Shown: piece by piece, positions 8,103 to 17,859 of the stretch
How the letters are laid out: each line of letters starts with the position of its first letter
How positions within the stretch are numbered: position 1 is the stretch's first letter
Notes under the pieces: generated by a model
The model's database searches: none
What the model saw: only the letters and a program-made list of their open reading frames with translations
Told to the model about the DNA's origin: nothing
DNA from: Verrucomicrobiota bacterium
GTDB lineage: Bacteria > Verrucomicrobiota > Verrucomicrobiae > Limisphaerales > UBA11358
Reading direction: 5' to 3'
Assembly: GCA_014860005.1 (NCBI GenBank)
Contig: JACZKP010000171.1
Coordinates: 1 to 52,848, forward strand
Length of the DNA stretch: 52,848 bases
Position numbers and translations under genes: made by a program

Positions 8103-10858
8103 ACGCCTCGCTGCGTTACGTCTTCCGGAATTTCGGCCGGCGCCGGCTTCGCACCGCTGCCGGCGCACTCGGCATTTTTCTGACCATCGCGCTGCTGGTC
8201 GCCATCCAGATTGGCCTCGACTCGGTTTCCACTTCGTACACCGATCTCGTCGCCCTGCAAGCAGGCAAGGCCGATCTGCTGATCACGGCGAAAGGCGGAC
8301 ACTTGTTCAAGCCAGAGCCGTTCGACCCGGCAGTGGTGCGCGCGAAGCTGGCGCAAAATCCCGAATTGCGTGGATTGGCGCCGCGCTGGATGGGCGTTGT
8401 GCAAATTCAATCCGACGTTGGCTTCCAGGACGCACTGGTGATCGGCGTTGATCCCACGGCCGAGCACGAGTTCGATCTCTGGGGACTAAGTCCGGAACCG
8501 AAGCTCGACGGCAAGGCGTGCGCGATTTCTCAGGCGCTCGCCAAACGTCTGAATGCCACACCCGGCAGCCGGTTGTCGGTTTTGTCCCCGGTTTTCGGCA
8601 GCGCGACCGAACTGGAACTGGAAACGATTGTGGATCGTCAGTTGATCCTGCCACAGGAAGTGCGCGAGTTCATCGTCGTGAACGATGCCACCGCGCGGGC
8701 AATTCTCGGAGAGACGGATCGCGTGCATTTTCTGGCGGGAACGTTCAAGGAACCTGCCTCCTATTACGACAGCCGCGATCTTCATGCGAGTGTGCTGCGG
8801 CTGAAGCGCGCCGGCGAATCCATCGCTGCCGACCTCGGCATGGACTTCGACGTGCGGCTGCCCAAGGCGACTGCAATCACGGCGTTCCAAAATGTCGCCT
8901 CGCCACTCCGCGCCATCTTCGGAGTCTTCGCTGTGCTCGCTCTTTCGGTGACCGGCCTGCTCATTTATTCCATCGTCTCGGTGGCGGTTGAAGAACGCAT
9001 CCGCGAGTATGCGATTCTGCGGACAGTCGGTGCGCGGCGCGCCGACATCTTCCGTCTTGTGCTGGGCGAATCCGTTTTCCTCTGTTTCATCGGCGTACTA
9101 CCCGGCGTGCTCGCAGGCACGGTCGTCGCGAAAATTGTGGTGACCCTCGTTGAACTTGCGATGCACGCACAGGTCGGGTCGGTGACCCTTGCGTTCTCTT
9201 GGTCGAACCTGTTGCTGGCGCTGGTTGCGGGCACGGTGTTGTCCATCGGCAGCGCGTTGATTCCCGCGATGCAGGCAACGCGCTGGCACATCGTAGATGC
9301 GCTGGATCCGTTGCGGCGCGGCCAGATCCGCGTTGAGCAGCGCACTGAAGGCGGAACCAACCGTCCGTTGCTGTTCACCGGCATCGCCCTGTCAGCGCTC
9401 TCGGTAGTCGTGTTCTTCGTGCTACCAACCGCGTTTCTCTCGGGGAACAGCTCGTTAATCGGAACGGTGGTGTTGTGCCTATTGCTCACCATTCTGCTGG
9501 GTTTCACGCTCGTGGCAGCGGGAGCGCTGCCGTTGCTTGAAGGCGTGATCATGCGGCTGTTGGCCGTTGTCCTTGGGCCCTCCGCTGAACTGGCGCGCCG
9601 CAACCTTGAGCGGCATCGCCGCCGCAACACGACGACCGCGCTGATGTTCATCTTGTCCGTGTCGCTCGTGATTTTCGTGGCGAGCCTCGTGGTGCTGTTC
9701 AGCCGCATGTCCATGACCATGGTGGAACATTTCAACGGCGCGGATCTCCGGCTGCAATCGGACGATCCCGATGCGATCGGATTGAAAACCGAGCTTGCAG
9801 CGGTGAAGGGTGTCGAGCGGGTTTCGGAGGTGCGTGTCCTGCGCAGCCGGACCGAACAAGGCACGGCGTACGATGTGGTCCTCAGCGATCTCGTGGGCAT
9901 GAAGCACCTGTGGCTGGTGCCATTCGGCGTGGACGCGGAACTGCCGCATGTCCTCTACACCACTCATATCCGGTATGCCGAAGGTGGACTGGAGGGTTTG
10001 CTGCGCGTGGCGAATTATCAACCTGCCCCGACTGACACCGGCAGCACCAACGAAACCCCGCCGGTCGTTCTGAGCCTCGCGGCGGCGCGGTTCTTGGATG
10101 TTCGCGCCGGTGACCTGGTGCAACTTGCATTTCATCTCGGACCGGACCGGCGGACGGGACGGTTTCAGGTCGCGGCAATTTGCGAAACATTGGCCGGCTT
10201 CGACAACTTCCGCTCGCGCGTGGCCAACGCCATTGGGTCCGGAATGTTGATACCCATGTCGAGCTTCCGTGACTTGACCCGCAACGCGCCCTACGAGGCC
10301 AAGATGGTCCGCTATTTCCTCAAGGTAAATGGCGACGACGCGGCGCAGCGGGCGGCTGCCACGGAGATTCGAGACCGGTTTGATCTGGAGTTCCGTTTCG
10401 GGGTGCGCTCGGCCGCTGAACAAAAGCGCGAGGCGCAGGTGGTTTACTGGGCGACGCAGGTGTTCTTCGGGCTGCTGTTGACCGTGGCGGTGGCCATCTC
10501 CGTGTTCGCGCTGATCGCCTCCATGGCGACGGCGGTGATCGAGCGGCGCTGGGAGATGGGGATGCTGCGTGCGCTGGGTTTGCGGCGTTCACAATTGTTC
10601 CGCATGTTCCTCGGCGAAGCACTGGGGCTGACGTTGTCCGCGGGCGTGGCGGGCGGCGCGATTGGTTTTACGCTCGCGTGGCTGTTCGTGCTGGAGGCGG
10701 GGAGTCTGGCGGAAATCCCCGTCGTGTTCACGATGCCGTATTTGACCTTCCTCGCGACGTTTACGATCAGCGTGGTGGCGGGCGCCGTGGCGGCGTATTT
10801 GCCAACGCGCGGACTGCTGCGGAAAACAGCGGCGGAAATTCTGCGCCAGGGGAGTTGA
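8099..10858 (+). CDS. FtsX-family ABC transporter permease, two-domain
   Basis: A 919-residue inner-membrane permease with two FtsX/MacB-like halves. Each has an N-terminal helix or periplasmic domain followed by a three- or four-helix core. The first core lies at about 265-400 with the typical ILRTVGARR cytoplasmic loop, and the second at about 785-915 with MLRALGLRRSQL. Two further helices at about 420-480 separate the halves. It overlaps the ATPase gene by 4 bp. The family moves lipoproteins, lipids or peptides, or acts on envelope enzymes. No HlyD-type adaptor or outer-membrane factor is adjacent, so the substrate is open. The duplicated architecture resembles LolC/E-like fusions of the DevC/SalY kind. 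Confidence 0.9.
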   Translation: MNASLRYVFRNFGRRRLRTAAGALGIFLTIALLVAIQIGLDSVSTSYTDLVALQAGKADLLITAKGGHLFKPEPFDPAVVRAKLAQNPELRGLAPRWMGVVQIQSDVGFQDALVIGVDPTAEHEFDLWGLSPEPKLDGKACAISQALAKRLNATPGSRLSVLSPVFGSATELELETIVDRQLILPQEVREFIVVNDATARAILGETDRVHFLAGTFKEPASYYDSRDLHASVLRLKRAGESIAADLGMDFDVRLPKATAITAFQNVASPLRAIFGVFAVLALSVTGLLIYSIVSVAVEERIREYAILRTVGARRADIFRLVLGESVFLCFIGVLPGVLAGTVVAKIVVTLVELAMHAQVGSVTLAFSWSNLLLALVAGTVLSIGSALIPAMQATRWHIVDALDPLRRGQIRVEQRTEGGTNRPLLFTGIALSALSVVVFFVLPTAFLSGNSSLIGTVVLCLLLTILLGFTLVAAGALPLLEGVIMRLLAVVLGPSAELARRNLERHRRRNTTTALMFILSVSLVIFVASLVVLFSRMSMTMVEHFNGADLRLQSDDPDAIGLKTELAAVKGVERVSEVRVLRSRTEQGTAYDVVLSDLVGMKHLWLVPFGVDAELPHVLYTTHIRYAEGGLEGLLRVANYQPAPTDTGSTNETPPVVLSLAAARFLDVRAGDLVQLAFHLGPDRRTGRFQVAAICETLAGFDNFRSRVANAIGSGMLIPMSSFRDLTRNAPYEAKMVRYFLKVNGDDAAQRAAATEIRDRFDLEFRFGVRSAAEQKREAQVVYWATQVFFGLLLTVAVAISVFALIASMATAVIERRWEMGMLRALGLRRSQLFRMFLGEALGLTLSAGVAGGAIGFTLAWLFVLEAGSLAEIPVVFTMPYLTFLATFTISVVAGAVAAYLPTRGLLRKTAAEILRQGS

Positions 10859-10955
10859 GGGCAACTGCGTCAAGCAATCTCCTCGGACGATAAAGCTGGA
10901 AAACCGGCGACGCTGCGCCATCGGGTCATTCATTGGTGACCCCGCGTGTTTCAAG

Positions 10956-10990
10956 GGCCGGACACTGACGGCCGGAGCGATGGCCTTTTT
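10956..10990 (+). terminator. weak candidate terminator after the permease gene
   Basis: Stem GGCCG/CGGCC with an 8-nt loop, then a second GGCC pair directly followed by TTTTT at 10986-10990. A separate hairpin GGGTCA/TGACCC lies just upstream (10923-10942) without a T-tract. The position between the convergent permease and GH94-like genes is right for a terminator, but the stems are short. Confidence 0.25.
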
Positions 10991-11111
10991 CCATAAACCG
11001 ATTTAGCACGACGATCTGGTGTCGGCCATCGAGGAAACCATGACGAAGCAACCTATCTTGCAGGCGGCAACGCCCGGCGCGGAATATCAAATCTGAACAG
11101 CCACCGGTGCG

Positions 11112-14100
11112 TCATTCGAGATTGACTGACACCTCTACGCGGGCGATGTCGCCGGTGCGCTCAAAGATCAGGCGGCTGATGCTGACATTCAAGTTCAACC
11201 CACTGAAGTGAGTTTTCAGTCCGCTCCGCCGAACGATTCGCAAGGAGTTCTCCCCGGTGCAGCGATAAATAATCGGAACCTGGCAAAGCGTAAATGCGAG
11301 TGAGTTCGCCGGCAGGCGATGGAGACGCTCGCGTCCCGAATAATCAAAGTAATGAAAATCGGCAGGGACGCGCAAAAATACTTCCTGCCGCAATAGCTTC
11401 GGGCGGAAGTGGATTTGTCCGTTGACTACTGACACGCCGAGTTCGCCGAAACGGCAGAGGATGTCTTCCTTAACTTGTCCGGTCAGACCGGGTTGCCGCG
11501 CGCCAGTGTGTGCCGGCGTGTGCGAGTAGGGATCAGTGGGAAACGCGCCGTATTCCGCGGGTAATTTGCGATCACCGATGCCGGCGCGAATGTCGTGGTA
11601 ACAGGCAGCCAGTTTCGCGCGCACTGAGGCCGGTCTGCCAGTTTCCTCTGCGCGGAGGAAATTCTCCTGCGCGGCCAGCAGGAGCTTGGAAACCATGTGC
11701 CAGTAGATGCAGCCAAGCCCCTCGTAGCCGAAAAACGTGCCCGAGCGGCCAGTGAACGATTGGTGGTCGAACAGGCGCTCGAAGATTTCCAACACAAGCG
11801 GTGTGTCCCGCTTCACCAAGCGCGCGTAACCAACAGTTGCGAGGGTGTCGAGAATGAGGCGGACATCGCGCGCGTTCTTGATGTCGCCCTGAAAATGCAC
11901 TTGGCCGGTGACGTCGCGTTCGATGAGTTGACGGTTGCCATCGGCCAGCAGTTTACGTAGCAGCGGGGAGCGGTTGATCTCCTGGCGAGGGAGGTTGTTC
12001 TTTTCGACAAAGCGCGGCAATCGGCGATCCGGGTAGAGCAGATAGCTGTGTTGATCGGCGCGATACATGGTGCTGTGCCGGAGCGCGGTGAGTACCGCAA
12101 GCGATTCCTCGGGCGAGAGCAAACCGGAACTGAGCAAGGCGACCTGGCCTTCGAGCATTTCGTAGAGCCGCCGAATGGAAGCTTCATTGTGCTTGCCGAA
12201 GCCAAGCAGGTTGTAGCTGTGATACAAACCGTCCGGGCGGCGATTGGCGCGGATCGTTTGATCGGCGGCGGCCTGGGCGGCGGCGAAAAAATCAATCAAC
12301 GCTTTCTTGCCAACGCGCCGTTGGCGTCCCGAAAAGCTTTTCCCGTAAATTCGTTCTCGATAGCGGCTGCCGGCCTGACCGAGCGCGTCGAGCAGACGTT
12401 TGCGGTCGCGAACGTTGACTGACTTTGCCGTGAAAGCGGGTTCACGTCGGAGGATTCGTGCTACGGCCTGCAAGTGCGCGGCGACTTCCTCGGCGATGGA
12501 AAATTCCACCTCATCCACTTTGTGAAAAAGTTCCAGGCAGAATGTCAGCATCCGCCGCAGGTAGCAGAGCGTGACCACGGACGCGCCGTGGCCGACGAGA
12601 GCGTTGTTGGCGTCGTTCCACTCCGGACGTTGAGTGTTGAGCCAGAGGCCGGCGCCGGCGACAAAGTTCGTCAGCTTGGCGAGCAGGGACACGAGCAGTT
12701 TCTCGGTGAGATTTGCGAGACGCACCTGGCTTGATTCATTCCAGACCAATTTGCCGTCCGCGCCAACCGCCCGCACGCGGCGACGGACGAGTTCCTCCGA
12801 TTTCTGATCAAAGACCACGGTGTCCTTGGGATTCGCCACCAAGGCGGCGTAAGGTTTGATGCGATAGGGAACATTTGCGAAGCAAAAAATTCTCCGGCTG
12901 AGCAACGCGCGCAATGTGTCGGGCTCGCGAGCTTCAAGTGACTCGAGCAGTTTGAGAAGATAAATGACCTGGTGATCGCCCCAGTAGCCGATGAATGACC
13001 ACGGGTCATGCGGGTCGGCGACTTCCCAATCAATGCCGTTGCGGGTGATGCGGTAGGGATTGTAGCCGTCGGCGGTCGAAGCGTTCACGAAGCGGCAAAT
13101 CATGCCCGGCAGAAAACCGGGAAATGAAATGGCCAGCGCTTCCCAATTCTGGAAGATGTCGCGCCAGTTGCCTTCATACCAGATCGCGCGCCGGCCATCG
13201 GCCTGGCGGCCTGCGATGGAGAACCGATTCCACGGGCGGCTGGGATCGCCGTGACGACGGCTGAAGGTGAGTGGCAGATACTCGCGGCAGAGCCGTTCGA
13301 GTTGCGAATCGCCGGTGGCCACGGCGAGGCCGACGACGTGGGAATAGGGAACGCCGCGCGATTCACCTGGAGCGCGGACCGCTGAGTCCGCGCGTCCCGG
13401 ACTTTTGGAACACGCGGACTCGGCGGTTCGCGCTCCGAGGAAAAGCTGGCGGAAGAATGCAGCGTGACGGGCGGCGACCGCTTTGTTGGCGTGCGTGATG
13501 AACTGCCGCAGGTCTTGCGGGTCAACGCTGTAACCATCGGCGAAAACGCCGCCCCGCATGACGTTGAACAGCACGTTGCTGGAGTGGCGCGCGTCGCTGA
13601 TGGTACACGCGCTCTGCTGCAAACCATCGGCGCTGGCGATGATGCGGCGCAACTCGCGCGTGCCGCGGGCGACGTCCTCATGGACGAGTTTGGTCAGGCG
13701 CGCGGGTGCGCGGAGTAAGTGATTGAGTTCGGCCACGTCCGACGGGCCGCGGTTTACTTCGGCGACGAAGAACCATTCGATGCTCTGTCCGGCGCGCAGG
13801 GTGATGTCGGATTGGATGAAGTAAGCGCCGCGTTCGGCGCGGATGTCGGTCTCTGTGGCGAGTGGCAGGCCGTCGCGAAAGCGGTCGAGTTGCCGAGAAC
13901 ACAGCAGCGTGGCATGGCGCGGCAAACCGGCCGACCAGACGGTGGTGGCGCGGAGCGATTCGGCGGGCTCGGGCCGGTCAATCGGAATCGAACTGAGCGT
14001 GAACAAACCCACGCCCGTGGCGGGGAGCAGTTCGTTCTTCTTGTAGGCGTCAACAAGCGTGCTTTTTTCGAGTTGAAACTGACTGCCGACCCCGCAGGGC

Positions 14101-14651
14101 AGCAGATTCTGCAGGCCGTCGAGCAGCGATGCCTTCGTCGTGGTGTCGCCGTGATTGACGAGCCACGCCTTGCGCACGAAACCGAAGCGATAGCTATTGC
14201 ACCAGCCGTAACGAAACGTCAGGCCAAGGTGGTCGTTGATTTCCTCGAAGATGAGCTGGTTGCCGATCAGGTTTTTGTAGAGGTTGCGGCGCACGCGATA
14301 AACGCCGCGATAACGTTCCGAGAACGGTTCCCACAGATATGCGTGATCGTTCAGTCGAACGCGTATGATGGTCTTGCCGCCGGTGATTTCGGCGGAGTCG
14401 TGGACCTTGTCGTCGGTGTAGTAGGGGAACAGCGCCAGGTCGGGGTCGCGGCGGCCCGCCGTAAGTGCGCCGGTGCTGGAGAGGAACATCCAGTGGTCGG
14501 AATCGCTGACGATACTCAGAAAGAACGGACGCATCCGGTCGTAGTTGGCGATGCGGTAGAAATCCTCTCCGTTTAAGCAAACGATCTCGCCGCGGACGGG
14601 CGCGGTGGACGGTTGCAGCGGTTGACGACCGGCAGAGATAGGGCGTTTCAT
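11112..14651 (-). CDS. GH94-like (cellobiose/laminaribiose phosphorylase-type) protein
   Basis: An 1179-residue protein resembling the large cellobiose-phosphorylase-like proteins of the GH94/six-hairpin glycosidase superfamily. Its beta-sandwich N-terminal part (about 20-330) is followed by an (alpha/alpha)6-barrel-like region with conserved-looking blocks YEGNWRDIFQNWEAL (near 515) and WNDANNALVGHG (near 700). There is no signal peptide, so it should be cytoplasmic and act on imported oligosaccharide by phosphorolysis or hydrolysis. It follows the GH2-like and MFS genes on the same strand (86-bp gap). A palindromic element is embedded in frame at 13369-13436 and adds about 23 residues between the FFRQLFLG and ESRGVPYSH blocks. 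Superfamily assignment is moderate and the substrate is inferred. Confidence 0.65.
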   Translation of the reverse strand: MKRPISAGRQPLQPSTAPVRGEIVCLNGEDFYRIANYDRMRPFFLSIVSDSDHWMFLSSTGALTAGRRDPDLALFPYYTDDKVHDSAEITGGKTIIRVRLNDHAYLWEPFSERYRGVYRVRRNLYKNLIGNQLIFEEINDHLGLTFRYGWCNSYRFGFVRKAWLVNHGDTTTKASLLDGLQNLLPCGVGSQFQLEKSTLVDAYKKNELLPATGVGLFTLSSIPIDRPEPAESLRATTVWSAGLPRHATLLCSRQLDRFRDGLPLATETDIRAERGAYFIQSDITLRAGQSIEWFFVAEVNRGPSDVAELNHLLRAPARLTKLVHEDVARGTRELRRIIASADGLQQSACTISDARHSSNVLFNVMRGGVFADGYSVDPQDLRQFITHANKAVAARHAAFFRQLFLGARTAESACSKSPGRADSAVRAPGESRGVPYSHVVGLAVATGDSQLERLCREYLPLTFSRRHGDPSRPWNRFSIAGRQADGRRAIWYEGNWRDIFQNWEALAISFPGFLPGMICRFVNASTADGYNPYRITRNGIDWEVADPHDPWSFIGYWGDHQVIYLLKLLESLEAREPDTLRALLSRRIFCFANVPYRIKPYAALVANPKDTVVFDQKSEELVRRRVRAVGADGKLVWNESSQVRLANLTEKLLVSLLAKLTNFVAGAGLWLNTQRPEWNDANNALVGHGASVVTLCYLRRMLTFCLELFHKVDEVEFSIAEEVAAHLQAVARILRREPAFTAKSVNVRDRKRLLDALGQAGSRYRERIYGKSFSGRQRRVGKKALIDFFAAAQAAADQTIRANRRPDGLYHSYNLLGFGKHNEASIRRLYEMLEGQVALLSSGLLSPEESLAVLTALRHSTMYRADQHSYLLYPDRRLPRFVEKNNLPRQEINRSPLLRKLLADGNRQLIERDVTGQVHFQGDIKNARDVRLILDTLATVGYARLVKRDTPLVLEIFERLFDHQSFTGRSGTFFGYEGLGCIYWHMVSKLLLAAQENFLRAEETGRPASVRAKLAACYHDIRAGIGDRKLPAEYGAFPTDPYSHTPAHTGARQPGLTGQVKEDILCRFGELGVSVVNGQIHFRPKLLRQEVFLRVPADFHYFDYSGRERLHRLPANSLAFTLCQVPIIYRCTGENSLRIVRRSGLKTHFSGLNLNVSISRLIFERTGDIARVEVSVNLE
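13369..13436. repeat. palindromic element embedded in the GH94-like reading frame
   Basis: Two 24-bp arms, 13369-13392 (GGAGCGCGGACCGCTGAG...) and 13413-13436 (...GGCGGTTCGCGCTCC), pair with two mismatches around a 20-nt loop. The element is translated in frame, giving a Ser/Ala/Pro/Gly/Arg-rich peptide. It resembles the GAGCGCGGAC-type repeats scattered between genes in Verrucomicrobiota, but here it lies inside a gene and leaves the reading frame intact. Confidence 0.75.
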
Positions 14652-14737
14652 CCCGCGACAGGATTGTTCAGGTTAACCAGGAATGAGCAAGCTCGGTGCG
14701 AGTAAATGACCGTGCATCGTCCTCTGAAGTGCATGGG

Positions 14738-16168
14738 TCAAGGGTTGCCCGATGGGGCGGAGTTGCCTACAGAAGCACGCTCAACGTAGAAAGGGATATT
14801 GGCATGCGCAGCGTGGCCCTGGCCGTCGAAGGCATAGGCAAACAGGCGGTACGCGCCCGGTTCGGCTGGTGTGCGCAACGTGATCTGGCTGGCGTTGGGG
14901 TTGGTGATCAGGTTCGGCAACGCACGCGGTCTTTCTTCGTGATCGCCGCCGGTGCTTGTGGCTTTGCTCTCTTCCAGCAGCACCCACGAATAGGTCAACA
15001 GGTCGTTGTCCTCGTCATGCACTTTGAAAACAGCGGGATAATTGTTATCGGGCTGCAACTTGATGTTTTGCTCAGCGGTGTGCGAATTCAAGGTAATGCT
15101 CTCGATCCGCGGGCTGCGATTGGCCGGCCAGGCGCCTTTCCAGATGTAGTGCATCACGTCCACGGCGGCGGTTTTCTCGCCTGATTCAAGGAAGACGCCA
15201 TACCACGTCGGGGTGCGCTCCTGCTTTTGTTCCCACAGGAAAACGTAAGAGCCAAGGCACTGCGTCTGGTCGGTGCGGATGACGGTTTCATAGCGTTTGT
15301 GGTAAAACTCCGCCTTGGTGGTGCTGTCATTTTCGAGGGGCGCGCCCCAGGCGGTCTTGGGCACTTCCCAATGCCCTGTGGCGCCCCATTCGGTGACGAT
15401 GTAGGGGCCGGTCCAGCCGCTGTCACGCAGGCGGCGCGGCAGGTTGATGATGTCGGCGTACATCTGAATCCCGATCAAATCGAGATCGGGCGCACGCTGC
15501 TGGATTTCGCGAACCAATTCCGGTCCGATGCCGGCCAGCGCGGTCATCGTGGGATGATTCGGGTCCACGGCGTGAATCATTTTCGAGATATCATTCACGG
15601 CGTCCCAGACTTTGGGATTGGTGGAATTTAGATTTAGTTCGTTGCCAATGATCCAGACCAACAGGGCGGGATGATCTTTGTATTTCAACACCTCCGTTTT
15701 GACCTCCGCCAACTGCCGCGCAACGGCGTCGGGATCATTGTAATCGAATCCGTGGCGCTCGCGTGCAACTTCAAGTCCCATGGCCACGGTGAGGCCGTGT
15801 TGGTGGGCGCGATCCAACACTACCTGGCCGGAGACGCGGCCATTTTCCGTGCGCCAGGTGCGAAAGGAATTGCCGCCTTGTGCGGCAAGGGAGGCGATGT
15901 CGCCGAATTCGAGTCCCGCGCCTTTGATGTAATACGGTTCGCCGCCGCGATACAGTTGCCATGTTCCATCCACCTGCCGGACTTCAACTTTGACGGAACC
16001 GGGCGAGGTGGTGCGGGTGCATGACGCGCCAAGGAATAGAGTGGTGATCAATGCCGCAACGAGGGGCAAGCCAGGTATCACACAGCACACTGGCTGAATG
16101 GGGGGTGTTTGGGCTGGTATCGGCCGGTTGGCACGCGGTGAAGAAGCAGGTTCACAATGCAGTTTCAT
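14738..16168 (-). CDS. GH2 TIM-barrel-type glycoside hydrolase, exported
   Basis: A 476-residue protein with a long N-terminus, a hydrophobic segment at about 34-48 and an imperfect lipobox LGASC (Cys50), so it is probably an exported lipoprotein. The barrel resembles the catalytic domain of GH2/clan GH-A: VWIIGNELN puts the acid/base at Glu177 and YIVTEWGATG the nucleophile at Glu260. A C-terminal beta-sandwich (about 365-465, with HDEDNDLLTYSW) resembles an Ig/PKD-like accessory domain. The usual N-terminal GH2 sugar-binding and Ig domains are missing. It starts 3 bp after the stop of the MFS gene, so the two are coupled. It likely trims oligosaccharides near the membrane for uptake by that porter; the substrate is unknown. 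Confidence 0.75.
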   Translation of the reverse strand: MKLHCEPASSPRANRPIPAQTPPIQPVCCVIPGLPLVAALITTLFLGASCTRTTSPGSVKVEVRQVDGTWQLYRGGEPYYIKGAGLEFGDIASLAAQGGNSFRTWRTENGRVSGQVVLDRAHQHGLTVAMGLEVARERHGFDYNDPDAVARQLAEVKTEVLKYKDHPALLVWIIGNELNLNSTNPKVWDAVNDISKMIHAVDPNHPTMTALAGIGPELVREIQQRAPDLDLIGIQMYADIINLPRRLRDSGWTGPYIVTEWGATGHWEVPKTAWGAPLENDSTTKAEFYHKRYETVIRTDQTQCLGSYVFLWEQKQERTPTWYGVFLESGEKTAAVDVMHYIWKGAWPANRSPRIESITLNSHTAEQNIKLQPDNNYPAVFKVHDEDNDLLTYSWVLLEESKATSTGGDHEERPRALPNLITNPNASQITLRTPAEPGAYRLFAYAFDGQGHAAHANIPFYVERASVGNSAPSGNP

Positions 16169-16171
16169 AAT

Positions 16172-17758
16172 TTAAGCAAGCTTGGACTTGGCTGTGGATT
16201 TGCCGACAAGCTCGGCGGCCAGTTCTTCCAGGGAACGGCCCTTGGTTTCCGGCAGCAAGGCGAGGACGAAGAAAAAGCCGATGGCGGCAAAGCCGCCGTA
16301 AATCAGGAACGTGGTGGCGCTGCCCCAGTTGGCGAGTTCCCACGGGAAGATCAGTTGCACGAGAAAACTGACGGCGGAATTCACGAAGCCTACGAACGAA
16401 ATCGCCAGACCGCGTACACGATTCGGGAACAACTCGGAAAACAGCACCCACATCACCGGACCGACCGACACCGCGAAGGAGGCCACGAAGCCAAGAATGC
16501 CGAACAGGATGAGCGTGGCGTTGACCCGGATGGCTTGGGCGATGAGGGCCGATTCAAACTGCTGGGCTTTTTCCGTGCCCAATGCCTCCTGCAAGGCGCG
16601 TTTGAAGGCCACATCGTTATCGTAGGTCTTGTCCAGCATCGGTTCGAGGCGGGCGGCATCCAGCGCTTCCGGGAGGTTGGCCATTGACGCCGGGGTGAGT
16701 TGATAGCTAGCGGAAGCGAAACTACCGCCCAAAACCAGCATGGAAATCGTGATACCGGCGAGACCAAAGGCGAGCAGCGGCTTGCGGCCCAATCGGTCCA
16801 CCAGACTAATGGCCACGACGGTGAACACGAGATTGATCAACCCGACGAGCACCGCCTGCGAAAACGCGGCGTCCGTGCCGATGCCGGATTGCTCGAAGAT
16901 CATGGGCGCGTAGAAGAACACGGCGTTGATGCCAGTGATCTGCTGGATGACGGCGATGACCAGCCCGATGACCAGCACCTTGCGCAGCGCGGGCATGAAA
17001 AGCTCGGAGAGCGGCGTGCGTTCCTGGCCGCTTTCGGCGGCGAGGCTGGTTTGTACCGTCTCGATCTGCTGGCGCGCTTCGGTTTCACCATTGGTGCGCG
17101 TCATCACAGTAAGCGCCTCCGACTGACGACCACGCATAATCAACCAGCGCGGACTTTCTGGTACGACTAACAGACTGAAGAAGTAAAACACTGCGGGCAA
17201 CGTTTCCAACCCGAGCATCCAGCGCCAGTTGTGCGGCCCAAATTGCAGTGCCTGCGCCCAGGCGGCGTCGGATTTGCCGAGTTTCAGGACGAGGTAATTG
17301 GAGAAGAACGCCGCCGAGATACCGATGACGATGTTCAACTGGTTGAAGGACACCATCTGGCCGCGCCGCCTGGCCGGGGCCATTTCCGCAATATACATGG
17401 GTGCGACGATCAACGATGCACCCACGCCGAACCCGCCAATCATCCGGGCAATCACCAGAAGCGAATACGTGGGTGCAATGGCGGACAGGATAGCCGAGAT
17501 AGTGTAAACGATGGCGGCCAGCATGAGCACCTTCTTGCGCCCGATGGCGTCGCTCAATGGCCCTGAGATCATCATGCCGAGCGTGGCGGTGAGGGTCAGG
17601 CAACTGACCGCCCAGCCCAGTTGCAGCTTCGAGAGGCCGAATTGAGGCTCAATGAACCCCACCACCCCTGAGATCACTGAGGCATCGAAGCCCATGAGAA
17701 AACCGCCAAAGGCCACGATAAGAGCTACGCGAATAGTGTATGCTTGTTGGTGCTTCAT
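16172..17758 (-). CDS. MFS sugar porter family transporter
   Basis: A 528-residue twelve-helix major facilitator of the sugar porter (proton symporter) family. Evidence is GFDASVISG in helix 1, the GPLSDAIGRKK loop between helices 2 and 3, PESPRWLIMRGR at the end of helix 6, the QQITGINAVFFYAP block of helix 7, DRLGRKP after helix 8, and PETKGRSLEEL near the C-terminus. An unusually long loop (about residues 355-410) lies in the C-terminal half, between helices 9 and 10. I chose the ATG at 17758 (MKHQQAYTIRV) because the upstream extension is not membrane-like and lies downstream of a convincing promoter at 17871-17843. It leads the operon MFS, GH2-like, GH94-like and probably imports the released sugar or oligosaccharide. 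Confidence 0.92.
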   Translation of the reverse strand: MKHQQAYTIRVALIVAFGGFLMGFDASVISGVVGFIEPQFGLSKLQLGWAVSCLTLTATLGMMISGPLSDAIGRKKVLMLAAIVYTISAILSAIAPTYSLLVIARMIGGFGVGASLIVAPMYIAEMAPARRRGQMVSFNQLNIVIGISAAFFSNYLVLKLGKSDAAWAQALQFGPHNWRWMLGLETLPAVFYFFSLLVVPESPRWLIMRGRQSEALTVMTRTNGETEARQQIETVQTSLAAESGQERTPLSELFMPALRKVLVIGLVIAVIQQITGINAVFFYAPMIFEQSGIGTDAAFSQAVLVGLINLVFTVVAISLVDRLGRKPLLAFGLAGITISMLVLGGSFASASYQLTPASMANLPEALDAARLEPMLDKTYDNDVAFKRALQEALGTEKAQQFESALIAQAIRVNATLILFGILGFVASFAVSVGPVMWVLFSELFPNRVRGLAISFVGFVNSAVSFLVQLIFPWELANWGSATTFLIYGGFAAIGFFFVLALLPETKGRSLEELAAELVGKSTAKSKLA

Positions 17759-17823
17759 AGGACATTGCCTCAGTCTGATGGGATTCCTTTTCGACCAGCA
17801 TCGGCAGAGGCGTAAAATACTAG

Positions 17824-17852
17824 TTGACTCATTCAGTGATGTGTAATATAAA
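17824..17852 (+). promoter_or_regulatory. sigma-70-like promoter for the rightward glucan gene series
   Basis: TTGACT (17824-17829), a 17-bp spacer, then TATAAA (17847-17852). Transcription would start near 17859, leaving a leader of about 50-60 nt before the first start codon. The -10 box lies inside the 17-bp palindrome and overlaps the opposing promoter. Confidence 0.6.
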
Positions 17853-17859
17853 AGATTAC
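17843..17859. promoter_or_regulatory. candidate operator, 17-bp imperfect palindrome
   Basis: GTAATATAAAAGATTAC has GTAAT/ATTAC arms around a 7-bp centre. It covers the -10 boxes of both divergent promoters, so a protein bound here could control both operons. A related 17-mer (13 of 17 positions equal) lies at 25879-25895. The cognate regulator is not evident. Confidence 0.45.
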
